DNA of 64,000 nucleotides from Segatella copri DSM 18205 (lineage in GTDB: Bacteria; Bacteroidota; Bacteroidia; Bacteroidales; Bacteroidaceae): NCBI RefSeq assembly GCF_025151535.1, contig NZ_CP102288.1, forward strand, positions 2,010,501 through 2,074,500, in the 5' to 3' direction. The position numbers and the translations under genes are program-made. This document shows, in pieces, positions 16,361 to 24,724 of the stretch. The notes beneath the pieces were generated by a model. That model was not told where the DNA came from. It did no database searches and was given only the letters and a program-made list of their open reading frames with translations. Each line of letters starts with the position of its first letter. Within the stretch, counting starts at the first letter, position 1.

Positions 16361-16580
16361 TTAAATGGCTAATCTATTTTGTTGTCTGTCAATTAAATGC
16401 TGATATCTGTCCAAAACTTCTACAGCAATGTCCTCCCAAGAGCACACCAGAGTCTCCGCGGCTACCGTATAGTTCATCTGCACCCAACTGCTCGCCGTCT
16501 ATCGCCGCCTTTGCCAAATCAATCGTCAGCGAATTGCCGAAAGGAGTTTTGCGGATAATGCTGTAATACTTTATACCGCT
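16361..16580 (-). pseudogene. Frameshifted C-terminal gene remnant
   Basis: Two minus-strand frames look coding and join near 16465: one reads SIIRKTPFGNSLTIDLAK and on to GEQLGADE, the other continues YTVAAETLVCSWEDIAVEVL to a stop at 16361-16363. A single-base indel would fuse them. The ending is loosely like the last helices of a family-4 glycosyltransferase, but I would not rely on that. There is no start codon. A TATCTTTG element (16582-16589, minus) lies immediately upstream. Confidence 0.35.
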
Positions 16581-16581
16581 G

Positions 16582-16589
16582 CAAAGATA
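16582..16589 (-). promoter_or_regulatory. Orphan minus-strand -7 element
   Basis: TATCTTTG reading into the gene remnant; no intact gene follows before the flippase gene at 16311, for which it could act as a distal promoter. Confidence 0.4.
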
Positions 16590-16704
16590 TTTAAAGGATG
16601 TTACTTTCGTGTTACAAAGAAATGAAAGAAGAGTGAAAGCATTGCCTTTTTACAAAAAGATTTAAAAAATGGGACTGAATAAGACAAGGTAACGATATTT
16701 TGAT

Positions 16705-16712
16705 TATATTTG
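16705..16712 (+). promoter_or_regulatory. -7 element of the carboxylesterase gene
   Basis: TATATTTG, about 33 nt upstream of the ATG. Confidence 0.65.
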
Positions 16713-16744
16713 CAGTATTATTGCAAAACTAACAGATTTAAGAT

Positions 16745-18400
16745 ATGAAAAAACTACTCTTATCCATCGCCTTTCTGCTCTCTGGTATGGGAATAATGGC
16801 GCAGACTCAGGTTACGACTGCCGAAGGTATCCTCGAAGGAAAAGACCTCTCAGGCATCACAGTATTCAAGGGTATTCCGTTCGCTGCCCCTCCTGTAGGA
16901 AATCTCCGCTGGAAGGCTCCGCAGCCTGTACAGAAATGGCAGGGCGTACGCGAGGCTAAGGAGTTCGGACCGAACCCGATGCAGGAACCCATCTTCGGTG
17001 ATATGAACTTCGGTACGAAGAAATACAGCGAAGATTGTCTGTACCTTAATATATGGACTCCCGCAAAGACCATGAAGGAGCATCTGCCGATACTCATTTA
17101 TTTCAACGGCGGAGGATTGATGGCAGGTAGCGGAAGCGAACCTAGATATGCGGGCGATGCGATGGCGCGCAAGGGCATCATCTCCATCACAGCCAACTAT
17201 CGCGAGGGCATCTTCGGATTCTTCGCCCACCCACAGCTCTCTAAGGAAACATCCTACAAGGGTTCCGGCAACTATGGATTCATGGACCAGGTGGCTGCCA
17301 TCCAGTGGGTAAAGGATAACATCGAGGCTTTCGGCGGCGACCCTAACCGCATCACCATCGTAGGCGAATCGGCAGGTTCCATGTCGGTCAGCGCCCTGAT
17401 GGCTTCCCCTCTCTGTCAGGGACTCTTTGCTCAGGCAATGGGTTCCAGTGGTTCGGTGATGGGATTCAAGAAGGTGGCTACACAGAAGGAAGCCGAGGAG
17501 AAAGGCGTGCAGCTTGCCCAGAAAATAGCCGAGAAGATGGGTAAGGAAACCGGAAAGAAGGTGAAAAAGAACGTAGGAATGAAGAATCTCAACGACCTTC
17601 GTGCCCTTCCTGCCGAGGAATTGATGAAGCTGGCGGGCGTAAGAGCGGTTCCGGTCTATAACATCGACGGATATTTCATGAAAGAACAGCCTGTAGAGGT
17701 ATTTGCCAAAGGCGAGCAGACCAAGGTGCCTCTGCTTATCGGCGGCAACAACCAGGAGATGACTCCATTGGCGGTATTGATGGGCAAGCAGCCAACCGTT
17801 GAGAATCTGAAAGCTGGCGCCAAGGCTACTTTCGGAGAAGAGAACATCGATGAACTCTTCCGCCTCTACGGCATCAATAGCGATAAGGATGTATTGGAAC
17901 AGCTGGGCGTGAATCTGGCTTCGGATATCTTCCTCGATTATTCTACATGGAAGTGGGGCAACATGCACAAGCTGACCGGCGGACAGCCTGTTTACCGCTA
18001 CCGCTATTGCCATCCTCGTCCTGCTATGGCCATCAAGGGCAAGGTGGCTGCATTGGCTGGCGGCGTGGTAGATGCCAAGGAAGATGCGGCTCCTGCGCCA
18101 CAAGACAAGGGAGCCGTTCATTCTGCCGACATCGAGTATGCAATGGGTACATTGCCAACCAACCGCGTGTTCAACTGGCAGCCGGAGGATTATATGATCA
18201 GCGACATCTTCAGCCAGTATTACGCCAATTTCGTAAAGACCGGCAATCCGAATGGTCTGGGTCTGCCTGAGTGGCCATCCACCAACGGCAAGGCAGTAGC
18301 CCCTGTGCTTCAGATAAACGTGAATACCGTCGTAAAAACTGATGCACAGATGGAGAAGCGCTATGATTTCATAGACAAACTGTTTTGGGAGAAGAAATAA
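16745..18400 (+). CDS. Secreted type-B carboxylesterase
   Basis: 551-residue alpha/beta-hydrolase with a signal peptide (MKKLLLSIAFLLSGMGIMAQ). The oxyanion-hole motif NGGGLMAGSG and the nucleophile elbow GESAGSMS (about residues 210-217) are plain; the early block KGIPFAAPPVGNLRWKAP and the SEDCLYLNIWTP block are diagnostic of the carboxylesterase/para-nitrobenzyl-esterase family. In gut Bacteroidota such enzymes often remove acyl or feruloyl groups from plant glycans; that role is inferred and no polysaccharide locus is adjacent. Length and order are normal. Large antisense ORFs in this gene reflect its GC bias. Confidence 0.92.
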   Translation: MKKLLLSIAFLLSGMGIMAQTQVTTAEGILEGKDLSGITVFKGIPFAAPPVGNLRWKAPQPVQKWQGVREAKEFGPNPMQEPIFGDMNFGTKKYSEDCLYLNIWTPAKTMKEHLPILIYFNGGGLMAGSGSEPRYAGDAMARKGIISITANYREGIFGFFAHPQLSKETSYKGSGNYGFMDQVAAIQWVKDNIEAFGGDPNRITIVGESAGSMSVSALMASPLCQGLFAQAMGSSGSVMGFKKVATQKEAEEKGVQLAQKIAEKMGKETGKKVKKNVGMKNLNDLRALPAEELMKLAGVRAVPVYNIDGYFMKEQPVEVFAKGEQTKVPLLIGGNNQEMTPLAVLMGKQPTVENLKAGAKATFGEENIDELFRLYGINSDKDVLEQLGVNLASDIFLDYSTWKWGNMHKLTGGQPVYRYRYCHPRPAMAIKGKVAALAGGVVDAKEDAAPAPQDKGAVHSADIEYAMGTLPTNRVFNWQPEDYMISDIFSQYYANFVKTGNPNGLGLPEWPSTNGKAVAPVLQINVNTVVKTDAQMEKRYDFIDKLFWEKK

Positions 18401-18460
18401 TTCTCTCATTACATTGAATCAATCGGAATACAGATTTCATTGAATAAACCAGAAATAGAG

Positions 18461-18754
18461 ATGTTTCAGAAATTCATTATCAACAGAGACGGAGTACTGA
18501 AGTTCGGGCGTGTCTACCTGCACCGTGACATGCTGTTACCCGGCGAGCAATGCACCTACGGGGGCGGTTTGTGGAAGATAGATGAAGGCAGAGGCGCCAT
18601 CGTGCTCTACGGCAGAAGTTTCGACTTCGGTCCTCCCGATTTCGACTTTGTGAAACAGATAGACTGGACGGGCTTGGGCGGCACCCCTCGCCCGCTCTTC
18701 TATCTGCCTCATTGGCCTAGCGAAGAAGAGATTGTGCCAGTCATCATCAATTAA
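18461..18754 (+). CDS. Small conserved hypothetical protein
   Basis: 97 residues from ATG 18461 (MFQKFIINRDGVLKFGRVYL); an upstream in-frame TTG at 18440 is possible but less likely. Acidic, rich in Gly, Pro and aromatic residues (GGGLWKIDEG, YGRSFDFGPPDFDF, PLFYLPHWPSEEE), no signal peptide or membrane helix. Its compact patterned sequence looks selected for, but I do not recognise the family. It starts 60 nt after the esterase stop, on the same strand, with no terminator between, so it may share that transcript. Confidence 0.7.
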   Translation: MFQKFIINRDGVLKFGRVYLHRDMLLPGEQCTYGGGLWKIDEGRGAIVLYGRSFDFGPPDFDFVKQIDWTGLGGTPRPLFYLPHWPSEEEIVPVIIN

Positions 18755-18815
18755 GAAAATAGTATAATATTCTATAATTTTCTGTGTAAAACTTGCGGAT
18801 AACAGAATAAAACAC

Positions 18816-18823
18816 TATTTTTG
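18816..18823 (+). promoter_or_regulatory. -7 element of the NlpE-like gene
   Basis: TATTTTTG fits TAnnTTTG; leader about 75 nt. Confidence 0.6.
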
Positions 18824-18903
18824 CGAAGAGAAATCCTTCTCGGGGAAAGTGCTCTCTAAGAGAAGAGATTCCGTAATAAGTAACAATTAAAAAGCAGTAT
18901 AGT

Positions 18904-19368
18904 ATGAAAAAGAAATTAGTTTTGACAGCAGCCGTCATCGCTGCATTGTCAGTTGTCTCCTGCAATGGCAAGAAGACAAATAGCCAGGGGGCTGACCAGG
19001 ATAGCCTCAGTTATGCTGAAAATGATTCGCTCAATTCCAACGATGTCATTCTCGATTCCATCGCCGGCACCTACGAGGGAACTCTCCCTGCTGCCGACTG
19101 TCCGGGCATCAAGACCGTTTTGACGCTCAACGCCGACAGCACCTACCAGTACTCAGCCGACTATCTGGAGCGCAAGGATGGTCACGACGAAGCGAGCGGT
19201 ATCTTCAAGGTATTGGCTAACAACGTGGTAGAAATCACTCGTCCATCGAGCGGCGAGACATCTTACTACAAGGTAAAGGATGCCAACAGCCTCATCATGA
19301 CCGATTCGCTGGGCAATGAGCCTGAAGGTGCCATGGCTAAGCACTATGTGCTGACTAAGAAAAGGTAA
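18904..19368 (+). CDS. NlpE N-terminal-domain lipoprotein
   Basis: 154 residues. Lipobox LSVVSC places the acylated cysteine at residue 20. After a Ser/Asp-rich linker, the block GTYEGTLPAADCPGIKTVLT (about 56-75) is the NlpE N-terminal signature, including the TYEGxLPxADC core. In E. coli NlpE senses surface contact and lipoprotein-trafficking stress through Cpx; Bacteroidota have many single-domain versions of unknown job. The second NlpE domain and its CxxC are absent, which is usual here. Monocistronic, ending just before a short spacer with the TerC promoter. Confidence 0.85.
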   Translation: MKKKLVLTAAVIAALSVVSCNGKKTNSQGADQDSLSYAENDSLNSNDVILDSIAGTYEGTLPAADCPGIKTVLTLNADSTYQYSADYLERKDGHDEASGIFKVLANNVVEITRPSSGETSYYKVKDANSLIMTDSLGNEPEGAMAKHYVLTKKR

Positions 19369-19486
19369 AACGCCTTTTTTGCCGGTTCTCACAGCGCCAT
19401 TATTACAAACCTGTTACATTCCTGCCTTTCAAGTTAAAATCAATTAAGTTTTGCACCGGAACCTTCGCTATTCCAGATATTTTTCC

Positions 19487-19494
19487 TAATTTTG
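19487..19494 (+). promoter_or_regulatory. -7 element of the TerC gene
   Basis: TAATTTTG; leader about 70 nt. Confidence 0.6.
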
Positions 19495-19568
19495 CGCCCA
19501 CGTTTCTAACAGATGAAATGATTTTAAGATTCAATGGTATATACTAAATAGATTAAGGATAAAGAAAA

Positions 19569-20573
19569 ATGGAACATGTTTTTACTGAATCGATGTTTTT
19601 GGTAGGATTCGTGATTTTCATCGCAGCCATACTCGTATTAGACATGCTGGTCATCGACCGAAAGGCACATGTGGTGTCTATCAAGGAAGCCGGTTCATGG
19701 ACGGCTGTATGGATTATTCTCGCGCTCGCCTTCGCAGTATTCATCTATTTTCATGGAGACATGGTGCACGGCATCGAGAACTTCGACGACCTGAAGCTGA
19801 TAGCCTCGCGCTATGCTTCGCATCTCAAACTGGACCCGAACGACTATGAGGGGAGTCTGCAGCAATACCGGCACTATATGACCATCTCCTACATCTCGGG
19901 TTATCTGATAGAGAAAACACTCTCGGTAGATAATCTCTTCGTGATGATGATGATTTTCACCTCGTTCGGAGTAGACAAGAAAGATTACCAGCACGTACTG
20001 AACTGGGGTATCCTGGGAGCCATCGTGCTGCGCTTCGTCTTCATCTTTGCGGGTGCTGCGCTTATCAGCCGGTTCGCCTGGATATTACTCGTATTCGGAG
20101 GATTTCTGGTTTACAGCGGTGCCAAGATGTTCCTCAACAGGAACAAGAAGGAGGAAATCAATGCCCTGGAGCATCCGGTAGTGAAGTTCATGCAGAAGCG
20201 CCTGCATCTGGGTCCGCTGGTGATGACGGTGGTGTTCATCGAGTTCTGCGACCTGATTTTCGCCTTCGACAGCATCCCAGCCGTATTCTCGGTATCGCTC
20301 GACCCGTTCGTGGTGTTCTTCTCGAATATCTTCGCCATCCTGGGCTTGCGTGCCCTCTTCTTCCTGCTGGCAGCGATAGCAGACAAGTTCCGCTATCTGA
20401 AGGTGGGTGTGAGTGTGCTGCTGGTGTTCATCGGTGTGAAGATGCTCATCCACGATTTCTTCGAGATTGATGCAGTCAGTTCGCTGGTATTTATCATCCT
20501 CGTACTGCTCGTCAGCATCGGGGCTTCGGTGGTGATTCCGCAGAAACAGGAAGCGTTGGAAAATACGAAATAA
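19569..20573 (+). CDS. TerC family integral membrane protein
   Basis: 334 residues, nine hydrophobic segments. Family motifs with the acidic residues thought to bind metal are present: EKTLSVDNLFV (about residues 116-126), FIEFCDLIFAFDSIPAVFSV (about 225-244) and a late FIGVKMLIHDFFEI. TerC/Alx/MeeY proteins export manganese or act near the Sec translocon; the tellurite name is historical. Starts at an ATG with a weak GGATAAAGAAAA leader sequence. Followed by two successive hairpins. Confidence 0.92.
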   Translation: MEHVFTESMFLVGFVIFIAAILVLDMLVIDRKAHVVSIKEAGSWTAVWIILALAFAVFIYFHGDMVHGIENFDDLKLIASRYASHLKLDPNDYEGSLQQYRHYMTISYISGYLIEKTLSVDNLFVMMMIFTSFGVDKKDYQHVLNWGILGAIVLRFVFIFAGAALISRFAWILLVFGGFLVYSGAKMFLNRNKKEEINALEHPVVKFMQKRLHLGPLVMTVVFIEFCDLIFAFDSIPAVFSVSLDPFVVFFSNIFAILGLRALFFLLAAIADKFRYLKVGVSVLLVFIGVKMLIHDFFEIDAVSSLVFIILVLLVSIGASVVIPQKQEALENTK

Positions 20574-20587
20574 GCAAACCATTCGTA

Positions 20588-20615
20588 AAGGAGATTATCA
20601 TCAGGTAATCTCCTT
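20588..20615. terminator. Hairpin after TerC gene
   Basis: Perfect 10-bp stem AAGGAGATTA / TAATCTCCTT with an 8-nt loop. Confidence 0.6.
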
Positions 20616-20630
20616 CCAGGAAAACATAAA

Positions 20631-20675
20631 AAGGGCGATTGCTATTCCCCACGCAAGGGATAAGCAATCGCCCTT
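20631..20675. terminator. Second hairpin, likely bidirectional terminator
   Basis: Arms 20631-20649 and 20657-20675 pair over 19 positions with two mismatches, A-rich before and T-rich after; serves both the TerC gene and the convergent isomerase-like gene. Confidence 0.8.
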
Positions 20676-20771
20676 ATCTTTTATGAACTCAGTTTAGAAA
20701 GAAGAGCAAATGAATTGGCTTTCCCTTCGGCCGCCGAACTTTGTTTCTTCACTCTTCCCTCTTCACTCAAT

Positions 20772-22250
20772 TTACTTCCAAGGATTCTCTGTTGGGTAAG
20801 GCAGGCTAGCTGGCTGGTTGTAAGCGATATCCTTGATGCCAAGATACTTGAATACCTCGAACAAGGTCTTACCTACGTGAGAGAATGCTACGGCTCCGTG
20901 GTGTGGATAACCCTTCTGAATCAATACGTGACGATAGAAGCGGCCCATCTCGTTGATGGCGAAGATACCGATACCACCGAATGAACGGGTAGGAACATCG
21001 AGAACCTCACCCTCTGCGATGTAGCTGCGGAGGTTGCCCTGAGAATCGCACTGCAGACGGTAGAATGTGATATCAGAAGCTGCGATATCACCCTCCAAAG
21101 TACCACGGGTGAAGTCTGGTTTACAACCATTCTCCAACAAACGGTTCTGGATGAGCTGATACTTAATCTTACGGTTTGAGCACATCTTGCACTGTGGAGT
21201 GTTACCGCAGTGGAAGCCCATGAAGGTATCAGTCAACTTATAATCGTACTTGCCCTTGATGTCCTCATCATAGATATACTGAGGAACAGAGTTGTTGATA
21301 TCGAGCAATGTAACGGTATCGTCAGAAGCACACATACCGATGTACTCAGACAATGCACCATAGACATCAACCTCGCAAGCTACAGGAATACCGCGGCTAA
21401 CGAGACGGCTGTTTACATAGCAAGGCTCGAAACCGAACTGGCTTGGGAATGCAGGCCAGCACTTGTCAGCGAATGCTACATACTGGCGAGAACCCTTGTG
21501 AGCCTCTGCCCAGTCGAGCAATGTCAACTCAAACTGTGCCATTCTGCGGCTGAGATCAGGATAGTAGCAGCCTTCGCCCATCTCCTTGGCCATATCAGCG
21601 CAAACCTCGTCGATACGTGGATCGTTCGCATGCTCCTTATAAGCTACAAGGAGGTCGAGCTCTGAGTTCTCCTCAATCTCTACACCCAGTTCGTACAAGC
21701 CCTTGATTGGAGCGTTGCAAGCGAAGAAGTCCTGAGGACGTGGACCGAATGTGATAATCTTCAAGCCCTTCAAACCGAGGATGACGCGAGCTACTGGTAC
21801 GAAGTCTGCAATCATCTTAGCTACTTCCTCTGCTGTACCAACAGGGTACTCAGGGATGTAACCCTTCAAATGACGCATACCGAGGTTGTAAGAGCAGTTG
21901 AGCATACCGCAGTATGCATCACCACGACCATTGATCATATCGCCGTCACCTTCAGCAGCTGCTACGAACATAACAGGACCGTCGAAGTTCTTTGCAATCA
22001 AAGTTTCAGGGGTCTCAGGACCGAAGTTACCAAGGAATACAACCAAGGCGTTGCAGCCCTGCTCCTTTACTTCGGCCACAGCCTTGAGCATATCTTTCTC
22101 GTTCTCAACTGTAGTCTGACAGTTGAAAATTTCACCCTTGTACTCTTTTACGATGTTCTCACGGCGCTGAGTAGAAAGCGCGATTGGAAAACAGTCACGG
22201 CTAACGGCAATAATACCGAGCTTTACTTGTGGAATGTTGTTGCTTACCAT
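20772..22250 (-). CDS. L-fucose/L-arabinose isomerase family protein
   Basis: 492 residues. The long FucI/AraA-like fold is recognisable from the N-terminal Rossmann-like part (LGIIAVSRDCF), the central block GDGDMINGRGDAYCGMLNC, and the C-terminal VDVYGALSEYIGM / GFHCGN segment. These supply acidic and His residues for a metal-dependent ketol isomerase. The protein is not a canonical FucI (about 590 aa), and no fucose kinase, aldolase or permease is adjacent, so the substrate is open. CGNTPQCKMCSNRKI adds a cysteine cluster that could bind a metal. Own promoter at 22347-22354. Confidence 0.82.
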   Translation of the reverse strand: MVSNNIPQVKLGIIAVSRDCFPIALSTQRRENIVKEYKGEIFNCQTTVENEKDMLKAVAEVKEQGCNALVVFLGNFGPETPETLIAKNFDGPVMFVAAAEGDGDMINGRGDAYCGMLNCSYNLGMRHLKGYIPEYPVGTAEEVAKMIADFVPVARVILGLKGLKIITFGPRPQDFFACNAPIKGLYELGVEIEENSELDLLVAYKEHANDPRIDEVCADMAKEMGEGCYYPDLSRRMAQFELTLLDWAEAHKGSRQYVAFADKCWPAFPSQFGFEPCYVNSRLVSRGIPVACEVDVYGALSEYIGMCASDDTVTLLDINNSVPQYIYDEDIKGKYDYKLTDTFMGFHCGNTPQCKMCSNRKIKYQLIQNRLLENGCKPDFTRGTLEGDIAASDITFYRLQCDSQGNLRSYIAEGEVLDVPTRSFGGIGIFAINEMGRFYRHVLIQKGYPHHGAVAFSHVGKTLFEVFKYLGIKDIAYNQPASLPYPTENPWK

Positions 22251-22346
22251 AATTTTAGTTTATTACTTAAGTTTTTGTATAAATTGCTTATATTTATTGA
22301 TTCTTTTCTAATTTGTTTGGCTGACAATTATTCATTGTTCCGAGCA

Positions 22347-22354
22347 CAAAGGTA
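22347..22354 (-). promoter_or_regulatory. -7 element of the isomerase-like gene
   Basis: TACCTTTG on the minus strand, leader about 90 nt. Confidence 0.65.
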
Positions 22355-22398
22355 CAAATATATTTTGTATCACCAAGCGTTTTAAGGAATTTTTTATT

Positions 22399-22432
22399 CA
22401 AAAAAATGGCGCAAAACCGAAATTCTGCGCCA
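22399..22432 (-). terminator. Terminator of the ravA-viaA-like operon
   Basis: TGGCGCA / TGCGCCA 7-bp stem (22407-22413 with 22426-22432) followed by seven Ts on the minus strand. Confidence 0.7.
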
Positions 22433-22527
22433 AATGTAACATATGATAAAGTTCTTGATACATTTTATACGTATCTCTTTTATCATCTGATACCCTTTTT
22501 CTGTCTTTCTCTGCTTTAATATCTTCT

Positions 22528-24177
22528 TTAATATCTTCGCAGCGGGCGGTACCGGATAGTGTAAATCTGATTGAAGTACTCCTTCCAGCTGTTCGGCTCC
22601 TTGTCGTCATCACGCACGATGCGGATGCCGTAGAATCGGGTACCCGTCTCCTTGTATTCCCTGAATCGGGACAGCAGCTGCTGTGGCGGATCTGGAATCA
22701 GGAAGTCGGTAATCCAAAGCACATCGGCATTCACGTAATGGAGTCCGTCGTTGTCGAGAAGGTCGAACATCTGGGTCATCATCTTCTTTGCCGATGTTCC
22801 GCCTCCGATAAATGGAAGGTGGGTTGTGGTAGGCTGCCGCCGGATGCCTCGCCCGGTATGCGCCTGTCCATCTCCGTCGGACGGAGATGCATCTGCTTCG
22901 GCTGATTCCATCATAGTGATTCCAATTCTCTTCAGGCGCTCTGCCTTGCGCTTCGCCATTAGGTCGATGGCACGGGTACTGACGGAGAAATCTATCAGGA
23001 AGCAGTCTCGCTCCAGATCTTCTGCCGTTTCTTCCAGCAGAGAGATGAGTGTAGAGGATATCCTTTCGGGCGTGCCATACATACTGGCTGAGGTGTCCAA
23101 ACAGACGATCATCGGACCCTTGCGGGAGGCATGGGTAAAGCCCAGTTTGCGGGATGGTTTCGACATTTCGCTCTTATAACGGAAGGTCTGGAGTCTTCGC
23201 GTGCGATACTTATAGATAAAGAGGCCCTCCATATCTTCATCGCTGTACTGTGCCAGTTCGAGCGGGAGAAGGGAGTTGAGATCATCGCCCACGGTAATGC
23301 CCTCGATATCGCTACCCGCAGAATGCTCCATCTTCATCTCTACGCCCGATGCGATGGTGAGCCGGTCTTTGCCGTTGGCATCGGCTACTCGTCCCATCTT
23401 TGCCACAATTTCCTTGATTTCGGGATATTTGTCCTGAATCTTCACCTGGTTCAGACGGCGTTCAAACTCCGTTTCAGTCCATCCGTTCGTCATCAGTTCC
23501 CAGGCTTGTACGGCTCGCTGCTCCGAAACGCCCTTCGTCTTCATGTTGCGGGTTATCTGGTCCATCATGCGCACCAGTCCTGTTTCGAAGTTGTTCTGAC
23601 GGAGCGAGATGAAGTCCTTCAGCTTGTTCAATATCTGATGGTCGATGCAGACCTTCCAGTCTCTTACCAGCCTTTCCCAGTTTTCGGGTTTCGAAGCCCC
23701 GTCTCCAGTCATCAGCTTGAGGAAGAAAGGCTTATCAAACCCATCTTCAGCATGTTCCTGTTCCAGCTGGTCGAGCAAGGGGAGCCACACCTGTTCATCC
23801 CTTCTCTTAAAGGGAGCCCAATCGAGCACATCATCTGCCCGATGACTCTCGGTCCAGGCACGCTGGCGCTGGAACCGCATGTGATGGACGCATTCCACGA
23901 TGAATTTTCCTACGCTATCATAGAACACCTTGCTCTTAATCTTGCTGTTCACCACCTGTCGCACGAATTTCTGCACCTCTTCGCCAGTTTCTTCTATGGT
24001 TACTTTCAGGGTAAAGAGATGAATAAGATAATCCTTCAGCGGGTCTTCCTTCAAATTCCAAGGCATGGCGGTGCCTGTCGGATCAGGAATCTTCACCTGT
24101 CCCGACTTGCAGAAGTCATCCAGCATCTTCAAGTAATACTGTGCCTCCGCCAAGTCCTTGTTATTCTGGTATTTCAT
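22528..24177 (-). CDS. ViaA-like VWA-domain (CoxE family) protein
   Basis: 549 residues. The N-terminal two-thirds is helical; a von Willebrand A domain fills the C-terminal third, with the MIDAS metal-site motif DTSASM and a later IGGGTS. It is encoded in one operon with a MoxR/RavA-type AAA+ ATPase, as ViaA is with RavA in E. coli, where the pair acts on respiratory complexes (fumarate reductase, Nuo) and sensitises cells to aminoglycosides under low oxygen. The stretch RRQPTTTHLPF between strand and MIDAS-3 is a low-complexity insertion. The name is by domain order and context; sequence identity to ViaA cannot be measured here. Confidence 0.8.
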   Translation of the reverse strand: MKYQNNKDLAEAQYYLKMLDDFCKSGQVKIPDPTGTAMPWNLKEDPLKDYLIHLFTLKVTIEETGEEVQKFVRQVVNSKIKSKVFYDSVGKFIVECVHHMRFQRQRAWTESHRADDVLDWAPFKRRDEQVWLPLLDQLEQEHAEDGFDKPFFLKLMTGDGASKPENWERLVRDWKVCIDHQILNKLKDFISLRQNNFETGLVRMMDQITRNMKTKGVSEQRAVQAWELMTNGWTETEFERRLNQVKIQDKYPEIKEIVAKMGRVADANGKDRLTIASGVEMKMEHSAGSDIEGITVGDDLNSLLPLELAQYSDEDMEGLFIYKYRTRRLQTFRYKSEMSKPSRKLGFTHASRKGPMIVCLDTSASMYGTPERISSTLISLLEETAEDLERDCFLIDFSVSTRAIDLMAKRKAERLKRIGITMMESAEADASPSDGDGQAHTGRGIRRQPTTTHLPFIGGGTSAKKMMTQMFDLLDNDGLHYVNADVLWITDFLIPDPPQQLLSRFREYKETGTRFYGIRIVRDDDKEPNSWKEYFNQIYTIRYRPLRRY

Positions 24178-24189
24178 AGGAGTAAATCC

Positions 24190-24684
24190 TTATTTTTTCT
24201 CCATCAGATATTCTGCGAAGATTCTTGCAGCACTCTCTACTTTGGCTGCGCAAGGGCGAGACTTGTAATATTCTGCCGTTCTTGCCGAAGCCACATAGCT
24301 GGACTGCGCTTTCTCGTGGCCCTTCAAGCCGAGGATTTCGGCACAGATGATACTGCCGTTCTGCTCCTTCGATTTGGCGAGCAAATCCTGCACCACCTTA
24401 TAGCATGCCGACTTGCCCTCGCGGTCATCCCCCTCGGTCTGTCCGCAATCCAAGCCAACGAGCACCACGATGCCCGAAACGGCACCGCACATCATTCTCA
24501 TTCTGCCTACTCCACCACCGAAGCCGGCACCAATGCGCTTCGCCATCTCATCATCAAGACCATATAAATCGGCAAAGGCAGCCACTACCGACTGGCAGCA
24601 GCCATAGCCCTGCATAAAGTTATCCACAGCCTGGTGAACACGCGCCTCCAACTCTGGAGTCAATATTTTCTGTTCATTCATCAT
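24190..24684 (-). CDS. C_GCAxxG_C_C family redox protein
   Basis: 164 residues. The family signature is complete: GYGCCQSVV (about residues 26-34), the Gly-rich GAGFGGGVGRMRMMCGAVSG (52-71), then LDCGQTEGD, a further Cys at SACYKV, and a late RPCAAKVESAA. These spaced cysteines suggest an iron-sulfur or other redox cofactor. It lies between the RavA-like and ViaA-like genes with 12-nt and 40-nt gaps, so all three are co-transcribed. This insertion of a redox protein fits the idea that the RavA-ViaA pair serves respiratory complexes, but that link is inference. Confidence 0.88.
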   Translation of the reverse strand: MMNEQKILTPELEARVHQAVDNFMQGYGCCQSVVAAFADLYGLDDEMAKRIGAGFGGGVGRMRMMCGAVSGIVVLVGLDCGQTEGDDREGKSACYKVVQDLLAKSKEQNGSIICAEILGLKGHEKAQSSYVASARTAEYYKSRPCAAKVESAARIFAEYLMEKK

Positions 24685-24724
24685 GTTTAGATTCTTCTAT
24701 ATATAATAATGTAATAGGAGGCGA

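Noticed and set aside
16850..18409. 519-codon minus-strand frame
   Set aside because: Antisense to the carboxylesterase with GESAGS; an artefact of codon bias.
23131..24567. 478-codon plus-strand frame
   Set aside because: Antisense to the VWA and C_GCAxxG_C_C genes, no motifs.
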